Shown here in pieces: positions 57,201-64,000 of a DNA stretch of 64,000 bases. The DNA lies in assembly GCF_033118175.1 (NCBI RefSeq), contig NC_083689.1, positions 20,876,501 to 20,940,500 of the forward strand, in the 5' to 3' direction. This stretch comes from Dama dama. Lineage: Eukaryota; Chordata; Mammalia; Artiodactyla; Cervidae. The position numbers and the translations under genes were made by a program. Within the stretch, counting starts at the first letter, position 1. The number at the start of each line of letters is the position of its first letter. The notes beneath the pieces were generated by a model, which searched no databases, was not told the origin of the DNA, and saw only the letters and a list, made by a program, of their open reading frames with translations.

Positions 57201-59956
57201 AGACGACCGGCTTCTGGACGACGGCAAGACGTTGGGCGAGTGTGGCTTCACCAGCCAGACAGCGCGGCCTCAGCCCAGCCACTGTGGGGCCGGCCTTCGG
57301 GGCAGATGAGGCCTGCGCATCGAGCCCTTCTCCAGCCCGCCTGAGCTGCTGGACGTGAGGAAGCCCCAGGACTCAGGAAGCAGCGCCAATGAACAGGCTG
57401 CGCAGTGAGAGGCCTCCCCCAACTGTCCCCCCTCAATAGAAGATTTGGGTGTCCAAAAAATAAAAATGAAAAAATAAAATAAAATAAAATAAAGAAGAAG
57501 GGAATTCCCTGGCAGTCCAGTTTAGGAATTGGCACTTTCACTGTTGTGGGCTTAGGCTCAATCTTTTGTGGGGGAGCTAACATCCTCCAAGTCATGTAGC
57601 ATGGCCAAAATAAAAAATAAGTAAGAAAGGGTTTTGGCTAATTCTCCTACCTCGGGCTCTGTCCGTGTGATGCCTGTGAGGAAGAGGAGGTGGGCCAGGA
57701 AGAGGCAGATGGAGAGCTGCAGGTGGAGGGAGGTGCTGATGTTCTGGATGGGTCGACACAGGAGGAAGGTGAGGGCTGCCAGGAGGAGGCAGAGCAGAGA
57801 CAGGCTCAGCCCCACGTGGGTGATCATGGTCAGCATGGGATCCTCCTAGATGGGGCAGGAGAAAACAGACTCCAGCTCGTTTTTGTTTTGGATGCTGTGG
57901 TTCCCAATAGGCCAATAAGCCAATTGTGGTTCCCAATAAGAACTCTCAATGGATGGTGTTAATTTCCTCGTGAGAAACTGAGCAGGTCAATAGTGGCCAG
58001 ACTGGACTTCCCTCGTAGTCCACTGGTGAAGAATCGACCTGTCATTGCAGGGGACACGGGTTCCATCCCTGGTGTGGGAAGGTCCCACATGCTGTGGGGA
58101 CAGCTAAGCCTGTGTGCCACAACTCCTGAGCCCACCTGCTGCAACTACCGAGCCTGTGTGCTGCAACTAGTGAAGCCCATGTGCCCTAGAGCCCACTGTT
58201 GGGCTCCTCTGCAACAAGAGAAGCCATCACAATGAGCAGCCTGGGCTCCGCAACTAGAGAGAGCACATGTGCAGCAATGATGATCCAGGCAGCCAAAAAT
58301 AAATAATTTTTTAAAAAGATGTAGAATATTGAAATGAAACATGACTCTCATCCAAACTAAAAAAATGATAGCCAACAAAATCGTCACTTTTCTTTGTCTC
58401 AATGGAGAGATGAGTTTGCACAGCAAAAAGGAGACATTAACTCAAATTCTTCCCAAGAGAGATGAGACATGGGAACTATTTCAATTTTAACAGAGCACAG
58501 AAGGAACAGGTAGTTGTTACAGGAGTGGGTGTGAGGAAATCCACCAGAAGTTCACCAAATTCCTGAAGGCTGAATGCAGTGGTTTTGGACGACTAGGTTT
58601 CCCAGATAGAAGGGATGTTTCACTCACAAGTTCTATCCCATGAGAACATATGAAAAGAGGCTCCACGCCATTAGTCATCAGGGTCATATAAATTAAAACC
58701 ACAATGAGATGAAACTGGAGCCCATTATACTGAGTGAAGTAAGCCAGAAAGATAATACCAATACAGTGTACTGATGCATATATATGGAATTTTAAAAGAT
58801 GGTAACGAAAACCCCATATGCAAAACAGAAAAAGAGACACAGATGTACAGAACAGATTTTGGGACTCTATGGGAGAAGGCGAGGGTGGGATGTTCAGAGA
58901 GAACAGCATTGAAACAAGTATACTATCAGGGGTGAAACAGATCACCAGCCCAGGTTGGATGCATGAGACAAGTGCTCAGGGCTGGTGCACTGGGAAGACC
59001 CAGAGGGATGGGATGGGGAGGGAGGTGGAAGGGGGAATCGGGGAGGGAGGTGGAAGGGGGGATCGGGATGGGGAACACATGTAAATCCATGGCTGATTCA
59101 TGTCAATGTATGGCAAAAACCACTACAATATTGTAAAGTAATTAGCCTCCAACTAATAAAAATAAATGAAAAAAAAATTAAAACTACAATGAGATGCCAC
59201 TACATACCTCCCAAAAGGGTAGTATTTTTTTAACAAGAAAAAAGAGAAATTTATATTAGTGCATACATATGGAATCTAGGAAAACGGTGTTGATGAATGA
59301 ATGTACTTGCAGAGCAGGAATAGAGACTCAGACATAGAGAATGGACTTGTGTTCATAGTGGGGGAAGGAGAGGGTGGGCCAGTTGAGACAGCAGCCCTGG
59401 AACATATACACTGCGGCTTCTCAGGTAGCAATGAAACAAGTACATTACCATGTGTAAAATAAATAGCTAGCTGGAAGATGCTATATAGCACAGGGAGTTC
59501 AGCTTGGTACTCTGTGATGACCTAATAGGGTGGGATGGGGTTTCAGTAAGAGGGATACTCAAAAGGGAAGGGAATGTTGGTATACATATTCATGTTGGTG
59601 TACGGCAGAAGCTAACATAGCATTGTAAAGCATTATCCTTCAATTTAAAAAAATGAAAAGAAGAAGAAGAGAGGAAGATACATAGCTACCACTCTGTGAA
59701 TATTTTTTCATCTTCTTTTTGAAGATCCCTGCCTTCCATCCCAGCACCGTCCTACAGCAGAGCTGATTTTCAGTGTCATGTGTGTTTACATACATACCTT
59801 CAGCTCGACCGAGGCCACGAGGATGGCAAAGGTGGACAGATGGCTGCAACTGCATACAGTTTGAGTTCCGTTGTAAAAGATCACATGGCACCCTTCATTA
59901 GACCAGACCAGCTCATCCCAGTAGACACAAAGAGACTTTTTGCTTTCCCCTATCAT
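45184..59956 (-). CDS. ADGRE4: adhesion GPCR of the ADGRE (EMR) group, ADGRE4-like, 3' half of gene
   Basis: Seven exons on the minus strand (59,956-59,798; 57,845-57,651; 54,597-54,362; 52,652-52,586; 48,606-48,515; 47,244-47,064; 45,288-45,193) join in phase without stops, about 342 codons. They encode the GPS autoproteolysis site, seven transmembrane helices and a cytoplasmic tail of a myeloid-type EGF-TM7 receptor. All introns show AG and GT borders. Helix text resembles ADGRE1 and ADGRE4 (for example RNLKVANYTS, FKKRFMYPVGYG) more than ADGRE2/3. The MBD3L neighbours point to the position of human ADGRE4P, hence the symbol, which is an inference. EGF and GAIN exons must lie beyond 64,000. 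The human orthologue is a pseudogene, while this membrane part looks intact. Confidence 0.82.
45430..45640 (-). mobile_element. Bov-tA-type SINE
   Basis: A reversed copy in the intron ('gtggctcagtcatgtctgac' to 'gagccaccagagaagccc'). Confidence 0.85.
45775..46205 (-). mobile_element. BovB 3' fragment
   Basis: Reversed BovB end ('ttgttgctcagttgctaag', 'catgccaggcttccctgtcc', 'ggattgactgtttttatctcc'). Confidence 0.85.
46210..46820. other. intron of the ADGRE4-like gene, nothing recognised
   Basis: Unique sequence with short frames only. Confidence 0.4.
46825..46970 (+). mobile_element. L1 5'-end-like fragment
   Basis: 'Caagatggcggagtggtagg' and the following 'cccacaaatacataaataac' resemble the 5' start of L1 elements. 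Confidence 0.5.
47064..47244 (-). CDS. ADGRE4: ADGRE4-like exon: helices 6 and 7
   Basis: 181 bases after acceptor TTAACAG|. It completes the Arg codon split from the previous exon, then reads MLTFKAIAQLFLLGCSW (helix 6), a short loop (ELIKEPIR) and helix 7 (IIAYAFTITNVLQGVYIF), ending CLLNQQ before |GTAATA. Both helices have the family's usual length and no break. Confidence 0.9.
47340..47560 (-). mobile_element. Bov-tA-type SINE
   Basis: A reversed copy ('tagtttagtccctaagttg' to 'accattgagccacctgggatgcc'). Confidence 0.9.
47745..47875 (-). mobile_element. Bov-tA SINE fragment
   Basis: The 3' half of a reversed copy, preceded by a (TGG)n run at about 47,737. Confidence 0.8.
47876..48225 (-). 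mobile_element. old L1 3' fragment
   Basis: Reversed L1-like text ('atgtggcaaaaacacacaac', 'cacgttgttgtgccactag'). Confidence 0.65.
48225..48455 (+). mobile_element. Bov-tA-type SINE
   Basis: A forward copy from 'ggggcttctcaggcgcctc' to 'gagttggacaccacttagc'. Confidence 0.85.
48515..48606 (-). CDS. ADGRE4: ADGRE4-like exon: end of helix 5 and third cytoplasmic loop
   Basis: 92 bases between TTTGCTTTCAG| and |GTAAAA. It reads INFIFYSITLWILRDRL then SSLNKDVSKIQNT and two bases of an Arg codon, the pattern of other ADGRE proteins (LSSLNKEVST). No stop. Confidence 0.88.
48655..49135 (-). mobile_element. L1 fragments (3' tip and ORF2-end region)
   Basis: The 48,680-48,810 part equals the L1 3'UTR tip ('ttattagttggaggctaatt'). 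It is then joined at about 48,810 to an older L1 block running to 49,130. Confidence 0.8.
49262..49475 (+). mobile_element. Bov-tA-type SINE
   Basis: A forward copy ('tggtggctcagatagtaaag' to 'agttggacatgactgagtga'). Confidence 0.88.
49612..49725 (+). mobile_element. CHR-type SINE fragment
   Basis: 'Gacttccctggtggtccagtg' to 'cacagccaaata'. Confidence 0.75.
50055..50345 (+). mobile_element. CHR-type SINE
   Basis: A forward copy with 'gacttccctggtgccaca' at its head and 'agagaagccacttcagtgag' inside. Confidence 0.8.
50346..50700. other. intronic sequence, nothing recognised
   Basis: AT-rich and without a conserved frame. Confidence 0.4.
50705..51585 (-). mobile_element. L1 3' end
   Basis: The reversed ORF2 end (51,506-51,198: LEIKLPYNPAIPLLG, TRVKRDTC, YYSAIKKN) and 3'UTR. 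Confidence 0.9.
51600..52480 (+). mobile_element. old L1 3' end
   Basis: The forward diverged L1 end ('aaatggagatcagtatgg'-like text, 'acatcattcagtcataaaaag', 'tgtacagcatagggaactaa'). It holds TA-rich tracts at about 52,300-52,400. Confidence 0.75.
52586..52652 (-). CDS. ADGRE4: ADGRE4-like exon: second extracellular loop to helix 5
   Basis: A 67-base exon too short to show as an open frame. It follows TTTTTCAG|, completes the His codon of the previous exon (HCW, with the conserved loop cysteine), then reads INIEKGFILSFLGPISAVIL before |GTAGGT. The Cys-Trp and GFI.SFLGP pattern is shared by ADGRE receptors. Confidence 0.88.
52745..52965 (+). mobile_element. Bov-tA-type SINE
   Basis: A forward copy ('gggattcccagtggctcac' to 'agagttggatacacctgaag'). 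Confidence 0.85.
52966..53388. other. intronic sequence, nothing recognised
   Basis: AT-rich. A TA-rich tract is near 53,360. Confidence 0.4.
53390..53630 (+). mobile_element. two Bov-tA SINE units
   Basis: Two heads ('gggcttccctgatagctc' at 53,391 and 'gggcttcccttgtggttc' at 53,509) follow one another. The flanking text 'ataaacaaactacatgcaata' recurs after the SINEs at about 53,627, so a segment of about 90 bp was duplicated around them. Confidence 0.8.
53702..53918 (+). mobile_element. Bov-tA-type SINE
   Basis: A forward copy ('ggagcttctcaagtggtgc' to 'agatatgactgagtgacta'). Confidence 0.85.
53919..54361. other. intronic sequence, nothing recognised
   Basis: Unique intron sequence next to the helix 3-4 exon. 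Confidence 0.4.
54362..54597 (-). CDS. ADGRE4: ADGRE4-like exon: helices 3 and 4
   Basis: 236 bases from CCTCCAG| to |GTGAGT. It reads VLCKVIAGVLHYLYLAAFTW (helix 3, with its conserved Cys), then EGLHLFLTVRNLKVANYTS, then FKKRFMYPVGYGVPAVIVAV (helix 4), ending YGTAK plus two bases. This is the stretch most like ADGRE1 and ADGRE4. Confidence 0.92.
54849..55125 (+). mobile_element. CHR-type SINE
   Basis: A forward copy ('gacttccctggtggtccag' to 'cagcgcagccaaaaatagc'). Confidence 0.85.
55126..55655. other. intronic sequence, nothing recognised
   Basis: Unique sequence with short frames only. Confidence 0.4.
55660..55790 (-). mobile_element. CHR-type SINE fragment
   Basis: A reversed end ('gcatgtggaatcttagttac' to 'ggaccaccagg'). 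Confidence 0.65.
55791..56280. other. intronic sequence, nothing recognised
   Basis: Unique sequence. An MIR-like or older repeat cannot be excluded. Confidence 0.35.
56283..56510 (+). mobile_element. Bov-tA-type SINE
   Basis: A forward copy ('tgggcttccctggtggctc' to 'agtcggacacaacttagcg'). Confidence 0.9.
56560..56960 (+). mobile_element. old L1 3' fragment
   Basis: Forward L1-end text ('gcaacaacacagatgaacc', 'actggaagccactgaggtgt'). Confidence 0.6.
56986..57470 (+). pseudogene. ELOB: ELOB (elongin B) processed pseudogene
   Basis: Elongin B is a ubiquitin-like subunit of elongin and of cullin-RING ligases, 118 residues. The copy reads DVFPMIQRHKTSVFTDAKES (57,069 onward), FELKRIVEGILKR, DEQRLYKDDRLLDDGKTLGE and GFTSQTARPQ. 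One or more frameshifts follow after 57,270, with the ending IEPFSS, DSGSSANEQA recognisable in other frames. The start ATG is not present: CCCCCAG precedes GACGTG. It closes with an A-rich tail (57,458-57,495) and an AAAGAAG flank repeated before 56,986. It lies in the intron between the GPS and helix 1-2 side of the ADGRE4-like gene, opposite strand. Confidence 0.9.
57471..57495. repeat. (AAAAT)n tail
   Basis: The A-rich pentamer run ends the ELOB retrocopy. Confidence 0.8.
57500..57615 (+). mobile_element. CHR-type SINE fragment
   Basis: 'Gggaattccctggcagtcc' to 'catgtagcatggccaaaat'. It ends 35 bases from the ADGRE4-like exon. Confidence 0.7.
57651..57845 (-). CDS. ADGRE4: ADGRE4-like exon: helices 1 and 2
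   Basis: 195 bases, 65 codons, from CCATCTAG| to |GTAGGAG. It starts EDPMLTMITHVGLSLSLL (helix 1), then TFLLCRPIQN, helix 2 (HLQLSICLFLAHLLFLTGI) and ends TRTEPE. It is in phase with both neighbours. Confidence 0.92.
58000..58310 (+). mobile_element. CHR-type SINE
   Basis: A forward copy ('gacttccctcgtagtccac' to 'gatccaggcagccaaaaat'). Confidence 0.85.
58660..59178 (+). mobile_element. L1 3' end
   Basis: Forward L1 3' text ('ccattatactgagtgaagtaag') and the tip 'taattagcctccaactaata', ending in A's. A 27-bp unit (gggaggtggaagggggaatcgg) is tandemly repeated at 59,020-59,066. Confidence 0.9.
59179..59660 (+). mobile_element. older L1 3' end
   Basis: Forward diverged L1 end ('gatgctatatagcacaggg', 'tggtgtacggcagaagctaac'). 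Confidence 0.65.
59798..59956 (-). CDS. ADGRE4: ADGRE4-like exon: GPS autoproteolysis site
   Basis: 159 bases, 53 codons, from TTTCTTTCCAG| to |GTATGT. It reads SLCVYWDELVWSNEGCHV, then TQTVCSCSHLSTFAILVAS. The four cysteines and two tryptophans of the GPS and the His-Leu-Ser cleavage tripeptide are all present, so self-cleavage is likely possible. It is the most upstream exon of the gene found here. Confidence 0.9.
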
Positions 59957-60004
59957 CTGGAAAGAAAATTGCTGGTTCATGAGACACTATCATTTAAAAT
60001 CTGA

Positions 60005-60420
60005 AGCTTCCCACATATACATGCACACACATGCAACGAAATACTATTCAACCATAAAAAAGAAAGACATAATGCCATTTGCAACAACACAGATAGGCCT
60101 AAAGGATATTATGCTTAGTAAAATGTCAGGCAGATAAAGACAAATACTCTATATTATCTCCTATATGTGGAATCTAAAAAATAAAACAAATGAGTGGAAC
60201 ATAAAAAACAGAAACAAACTCACAGACATAGAAAACAAACTTGTGCTTATCAAGGGTGGGGAGAGACAAATTAGGACTATGGGATTAACAGATACAAACT
60301 ACTATCTATTAAAAAGATAAGCAACAATGATTTACTATATAGCACAGGAAACTCCACCCACTATTTTGTAATAACCTTTAATGGAACATAATCTGCAAAA
60401 ATACTGGATTACCATATTGT
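60005..60420 (+). mobile_element. L1 3' fragment
   Basis: Forward L1 end text ('aaatactattcaaccataaaa', 'gatttactatatagcacagg'). Confidence 0.75.
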
Positions 60421-60424
60421 ATGC

Positions 60425-60612
60425 ATGCATGCGTGCTTAGTCATGTCTGACCAGAATCCTCTGTCCATGGAATTTTCCAGGCAAGTATACTGGAGTGAAT
60501 TACCATTTCCTCCTCCTGGGCGTCTTCCCAAGCCAGGGATCAAACCCATATCTCCTTCCTTTCCTGCAGTTGCAGGCGGATTCTTACCATTGAACCACCT
60601 GGGAAGCCCACT
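60425..60612 (-). mobile_element. Bov-tA-type SINE
   Basis: A reversed copy ('tgcttagtcatgtctgacc' to 'ccattgaaccacctgggaagccc'). Confidence 0.85.
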
Positions 60613-60644
60613 ATATTGTATACTTGAAACCAATATGACATTCT

Positions 60645-62835
60645 AAATCAGTTCAGTTCAGTCACTCAGTCATGTCTGACTCTGTGACCCCATGGACTGC
60701 AGCACGCCGGGCCTCCCTGTCCATCACCAACTCCTGGAGTTTACTCAAACTCATGTCTATTGAGTCAGCGATGCCATCCAACTTTTGTCCTCTTCTCCTC
60801 CTGCCTTCAATCTTTTCCAGCATCGGGGTCTTTTCTAAGGATTCGGATCTTCACATCAGGTGGCCAGAGTATTGGAGTTTCAACTTCAGCATCAGTCCTT
60901 CCAATGAATATTCAGGACTGATTTCCTTTAGGATTGACTGGATTGATCTTCTTGCAGTCCAAGGGACTTGCAAGTCTTCTCCAACACCACAGTTCAAAAG
61001 CATTAATTCTTCAGTGCTCAGCTTTCTTTATAGTCCAGCTCTCACATCCATACATGACTACCACCATAGCTTTGACTAGACAGACTTTTGTTGGCAAAGT
61101 AATGTCTCTGCTTTTTAATATGCTGTCTAGGTTGCTCATAACTTTCCTTCCAAGGAGCAAGTGTCGTTTAATTTCATGGCTGCTGTCACCATCTGCCATG
61201 ATTTAGGAGCCCCCCAAAATAAAGTCTGTCACTGTTTCCATTTTTTCCCCATTTATTTGCCATGAAGTGATGGGACCAGATGCCATGATCTTAGTTTTCT
61301 GAATGTTGAGCTTTAAGCCAACTTTTTCACTGTCCTCTTTCACTTTCTTCAGGAGGCTCTTTAGTTCTTTGTTTTCTGCCATAAGGGTGGCATCATCTGC
61401 ATATTCTGAGGTTATTGATATTTCTCCCAACAATCTTGATATCAGTTTGTGCTTCATCCAGCCCAGTGTTTCTCATGATGTACTCTGCATATAAGTTAAA
61501 TAAGCAGGGTGACAATATATAGCCTTGAAGTACTCCTTTCCATATTTGGAACCAGTCCGTTGTTCCATGTCCAGTTCTAACTGTTGCTTCTTAACCTGCA
61601 TACAAATTTCTCAGGAGGCAGGTAAGGTGGTCTGGTATTCCCATCTCTTTAAGAATTTCCCACAGTTTATTGTGATCCACACAGTCAAAGGCTTTGGCAT
61701 AGTCATTAAAACTGAAGTAGATGTTTTTCTGGAACTCTGCTTTTTCGATGATTCAACAGATGTTGGCAATTTGATCTCTGGTTCCTCTGCCTTTTCTAAA
61801 TCTAGCTTGAGCATATGGAGGTTCACGATTCACAAACTGTTGCAGCCTGGCTTGGAGAATTTTGAGCATTACTTTGCCAGGTGTGAGATGAATGCAATTG
61901 TGCAGTAGTTTGAGCATTCTTTGGCATTGCCTTTCTTTGGGATTGCAATGAAAACTGACCTTTTCCAGTCCTGTGGCCACTGATGAGTTCTCCAAATTTG
62001 CTGGCATATTGCGTGCAGCACGTTCACAGCATCATCTTTTAGGATTTGAAATAGCTCAGCTGGAATTCCATCACCTCCACTAGCTTTGTTCGTAGTGTTG
62101 CTTCCTAAGGCCCACTTGACTTCACATTCCAGGATGTCTGGCTCAAGGTGAGTGATCACACCATGTTGATTATCTGGGTAGTGAAGATCTTTTTTGTATA
62201 GTTCTTCTGTGTATTCTGGCCACCTCTTCTTAATATCTTCTGCTTCTGTTAGGTCCATACCATTTCTTTCTTTTATTGTGCCCATCTTTGCATGAAATGT
62301 TCCATGTACCCTTGGTATCTATAATTTTCTTGACGAGATCTCTAGACTTTCCCATTCTATTGTTTTCCCCTATTTCTTTGCATTGATCACTAAGGAAGGT
62401 TTCCTTATCTCTTCTTGCTATTCTTTGGAACTCTGCATTCATATGGGTATATCTTTCCTTTTCTCCTTTGCCTTTCACTTCTCTTCTTTTCACAGTTATT
62501 TGTAAGGACTCCTCAGACAACCATTTTGCCTTACTGTATTTCTTTTTCTTGGGGATGGTCTTGATCACTGCCTCCTGTACAATGTCATGAACCTGTGTCC
62601 ATAGTTCTTCAGGCACTCTGTCTATCAGATCTAATCCCTTAAATCTATTTCTCACTTCCACTGTACAATTGTAAGGGATTTGATTTAGGTCATACCTGAA
62701 TGGTCTAGTGGTTTTCCCTACTTTCTTCAATTTATGTCTGAATTTGGCAATAAGGAGTTCATGATCTGAGCCACAGTCAGCTCCCAGTTTGTTTTTGCTG
62801 ACTGTATAGAGCTTCTCCATCTTTGGCTGCAAACA
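60645..62835 (-). mobile_element. BovB LINE, about 2.2 kb of the 3' part
   Basis: Reversed BovB. Reverse transcriptase text occurs in several frames (61,457-61,203 with YADDATLMA; 62,285-61,869 with ASGGDGIPAEL and IAIPKKG). The 62,922-62,230 frame starts in a SINE scrap and holds the region between endonuclease and RT. Frameshifts make it inactive. It fills the ADGRE4-like intron, so no receptor exon lies here. Confidence 0.9.
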
Positions 62836-62930
62836 AAAAAATTCTTGTCTGGAGAATCCCATGGAAAGAGGAGCCCGGTGGGTTATAGTCATAAAAGTCA
62901 GACACGACTGAGCACACAGCACACACTACG
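62836..62930 (+). mobile_element. Bov-tA SINE tail fragment
   Basis: 'Cttgtctggagaatcccatgg' to 'gtcagacacgactgagcac'. Confidence 0.8.
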
Positions 62931-63270
62931 TAAAACATGATGAATTTGGACATATGCAAGCACCTGTGATGCCATCACCACCATCAAAGTAACAAAACAT
63001 ACCCAACACTTCCTGAAGTTTCCTGTGTCCCTTTGTTTTGGCTTTTTATTTGTTTTTGTGGTGAGAACACTGAGAGATCTATACTCAACAAATTTTGCAG
63101 TGCAAGATACCATATTCAATATAGGCTTTTTATATAAAGTATCTTCTACTTAGAACTGGAAGACCAGATAATGTATTTTCAAATTCTTCTTCAATTAATT
63201 AGAGGCTCAAGTTTCAATTTTTGGGTCAGAAATGAAATCCTTCCACATGTTAAAAAAAAAAAGACCCTTT
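62931..63270 (-). mobile_element. old L1 3' fragment
   Basis: Reversed L1-like text ('catgatgaatttggacatatg', 'gatgccatcaccaccatcaa'). Confidence 0.55.
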
Positions 63271-63279
63271 ACGTGACTT

Positions 63280-63625
63280 CAAAATTTGTTTATTTACTTT
63301 TGGCTGTGCTGAGTCGTCATTTTGGTCAGGCTTTTCTCTAGTTTCAGAGAGCAGGGCCTGCTCTCAAGTTGCAGTGTGTGGGCTTCTCACTGTGATGGCT
63401 GGCTTCTCTTGTTGCTGAGCATGGGCTCTAGGGTGCGTGGGCTTCAGTAGTTGTGACACGTGGGCTCAGTAGTTGCAGCCCGAGGGCTCTAGAGCTCAGA
63501 CTTAGTAGTTGTGACACATGGGCTTAGTTGCCCTGAGACATTTGGGATCTTCCTGGACCAGGGATCGAACCTGTGTGTGCTGCTTGGCAGGTGGATTCTT
63601 CACCATTGAGCTACCAGGGAAGATC
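63280..63625 (-). mobile_element. CHR-type SINE
   Basis: A reversed full copy ('ggctgtgctgagtcgtcat' to 'gagctaccagggaagat'). Confidence 0.8.
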
Positions 63626-63761
63626 TCATCTGACTTTTAATTTTCTAAGTTGAGTCTTTTATTTTTTCCAGCTTTATTGAGGAATACTTGACAAATACAA
63701 CTGTACATACTTAAAGGATGTGACTTGATGTTCACTTCAAGAGACCTTACTGTGAACATCT

Positions 63762-63945
63762 TGGGCTTCCCAGGTGGCTCAGTGCTAAAGAATCTGCCTG
63801 CCAGTGCAGGAGACACAGGTTCGATCCCTGGGTCGGGAGGATCCCCTGGAGGAGAAAATGCCAACCCACTCCAGTATTCTTACCTGGAAAATCCCATGGA
63901 CAGAGGAACCTGGCAGGCTACAGTCTATGGGATTACAAAGAGTTG
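63762..63945 (+). mobile_element. Bov-tA-type SINE
   Basis: A forward copy ('gggcttcccaggtggctcag' to 'gggattacaaagagttg'). Remaining bases to 64,000 show nothing recognisable. Confidence 0.88.
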
Positions 63946-64000
63946 TCTTTATCTGTTCATTTCCCAACAGTATATAAGGCTACAGTTTTTATCACTTCTT

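Noticed and set aside
769..63945. tRNA genes at SINE heads
   Set aside because: The tRNA-like heads are parts of Bov-tA and CHR SINEs, without a complete cloverleaf of their own.

Overview
This is mammalian, almost certainly bovid, nuclear DNA. Bov-tA/Bov-A2 SINEs, CHR-type SINEs, BovB LINEs and ruminant L1 fragments fill most of it, and most long open frames are LINE reading frames or shadows. The gene content (an ADGRE adhesion GPCR next to MBD3-like sequences) matches the human chromosome 19p13 ADGRE1-ADGRE4P-MBD3L neighbourhood, which corresponds to cattle chromosome 7 by general knowledge. No bacterial, CRISPR or viral coding system is present.

Left part (1-25,000): an array built around HNRNPA2B1 retrocopies. 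The 3' end of one copy lies at 1-765 (+), a badly deleted copy at 12,420-13,345 (-), a copy with an intact 341-codon frame at 23,187-24,212 (+), and a 3'UTR scrap near 20,060-21,030. They sit in an inverted duplication centred near 20 kb. Upstream of the intact copy is a repeated cassette, seen five times in the window, that looks like a TATA-box promoter plus a short first exon with a splice donor. The intact retrogene may therefore have a ready-made promoter and a 5'UTR intron. The arms are interrupted by an RNPS1 retrocopy (14,992-16,505), L1 insertions and SINEs. At 1.2-8.4 kb a BovB element is split by a 5'-inverted L1.

Middle (25,000-43,000): a unique GC-rich block with promoter-like motifs (25.6-26.45 kb), a vomeronasal type-2 receptor pseudogene (26.9-27.7 kb, -), an ERV-type LTR (28.8-29.2 kb), and another copy of the duplicated cassette (30.9-32.28 and 37.56-37.86 kb). 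That copy was split by a nearly full-length ZBED4 retrocopy (32,281-37,561, -), flanked by a target-site duplication and carrying one frameshift. Two MBD3L2-like copies lie head-to-head as an inverted repeat (38.9-39.7 kb + and 42.2-43.0 kb -). They share one frameshift.

Right part (45,184-64,000): the 3' half of an adhesion GPCR gene on the minus strand, by position and similarity ADGRE4. Seven exons with GT-AG splice sites encode the GPS, all seven membrane helices and the cytoplasmic tail. The upstream EGF/GAIN exons lie past the window end. An ELOB retrocopy (57.0-57.47 kb) sits in one intron. The likely active loci are the ADGRE4-like gene and possibly the HNRNPA2B1 retrogene and the ZBED4 retrocopy; the rest is retroposed, decayed or repetitive.
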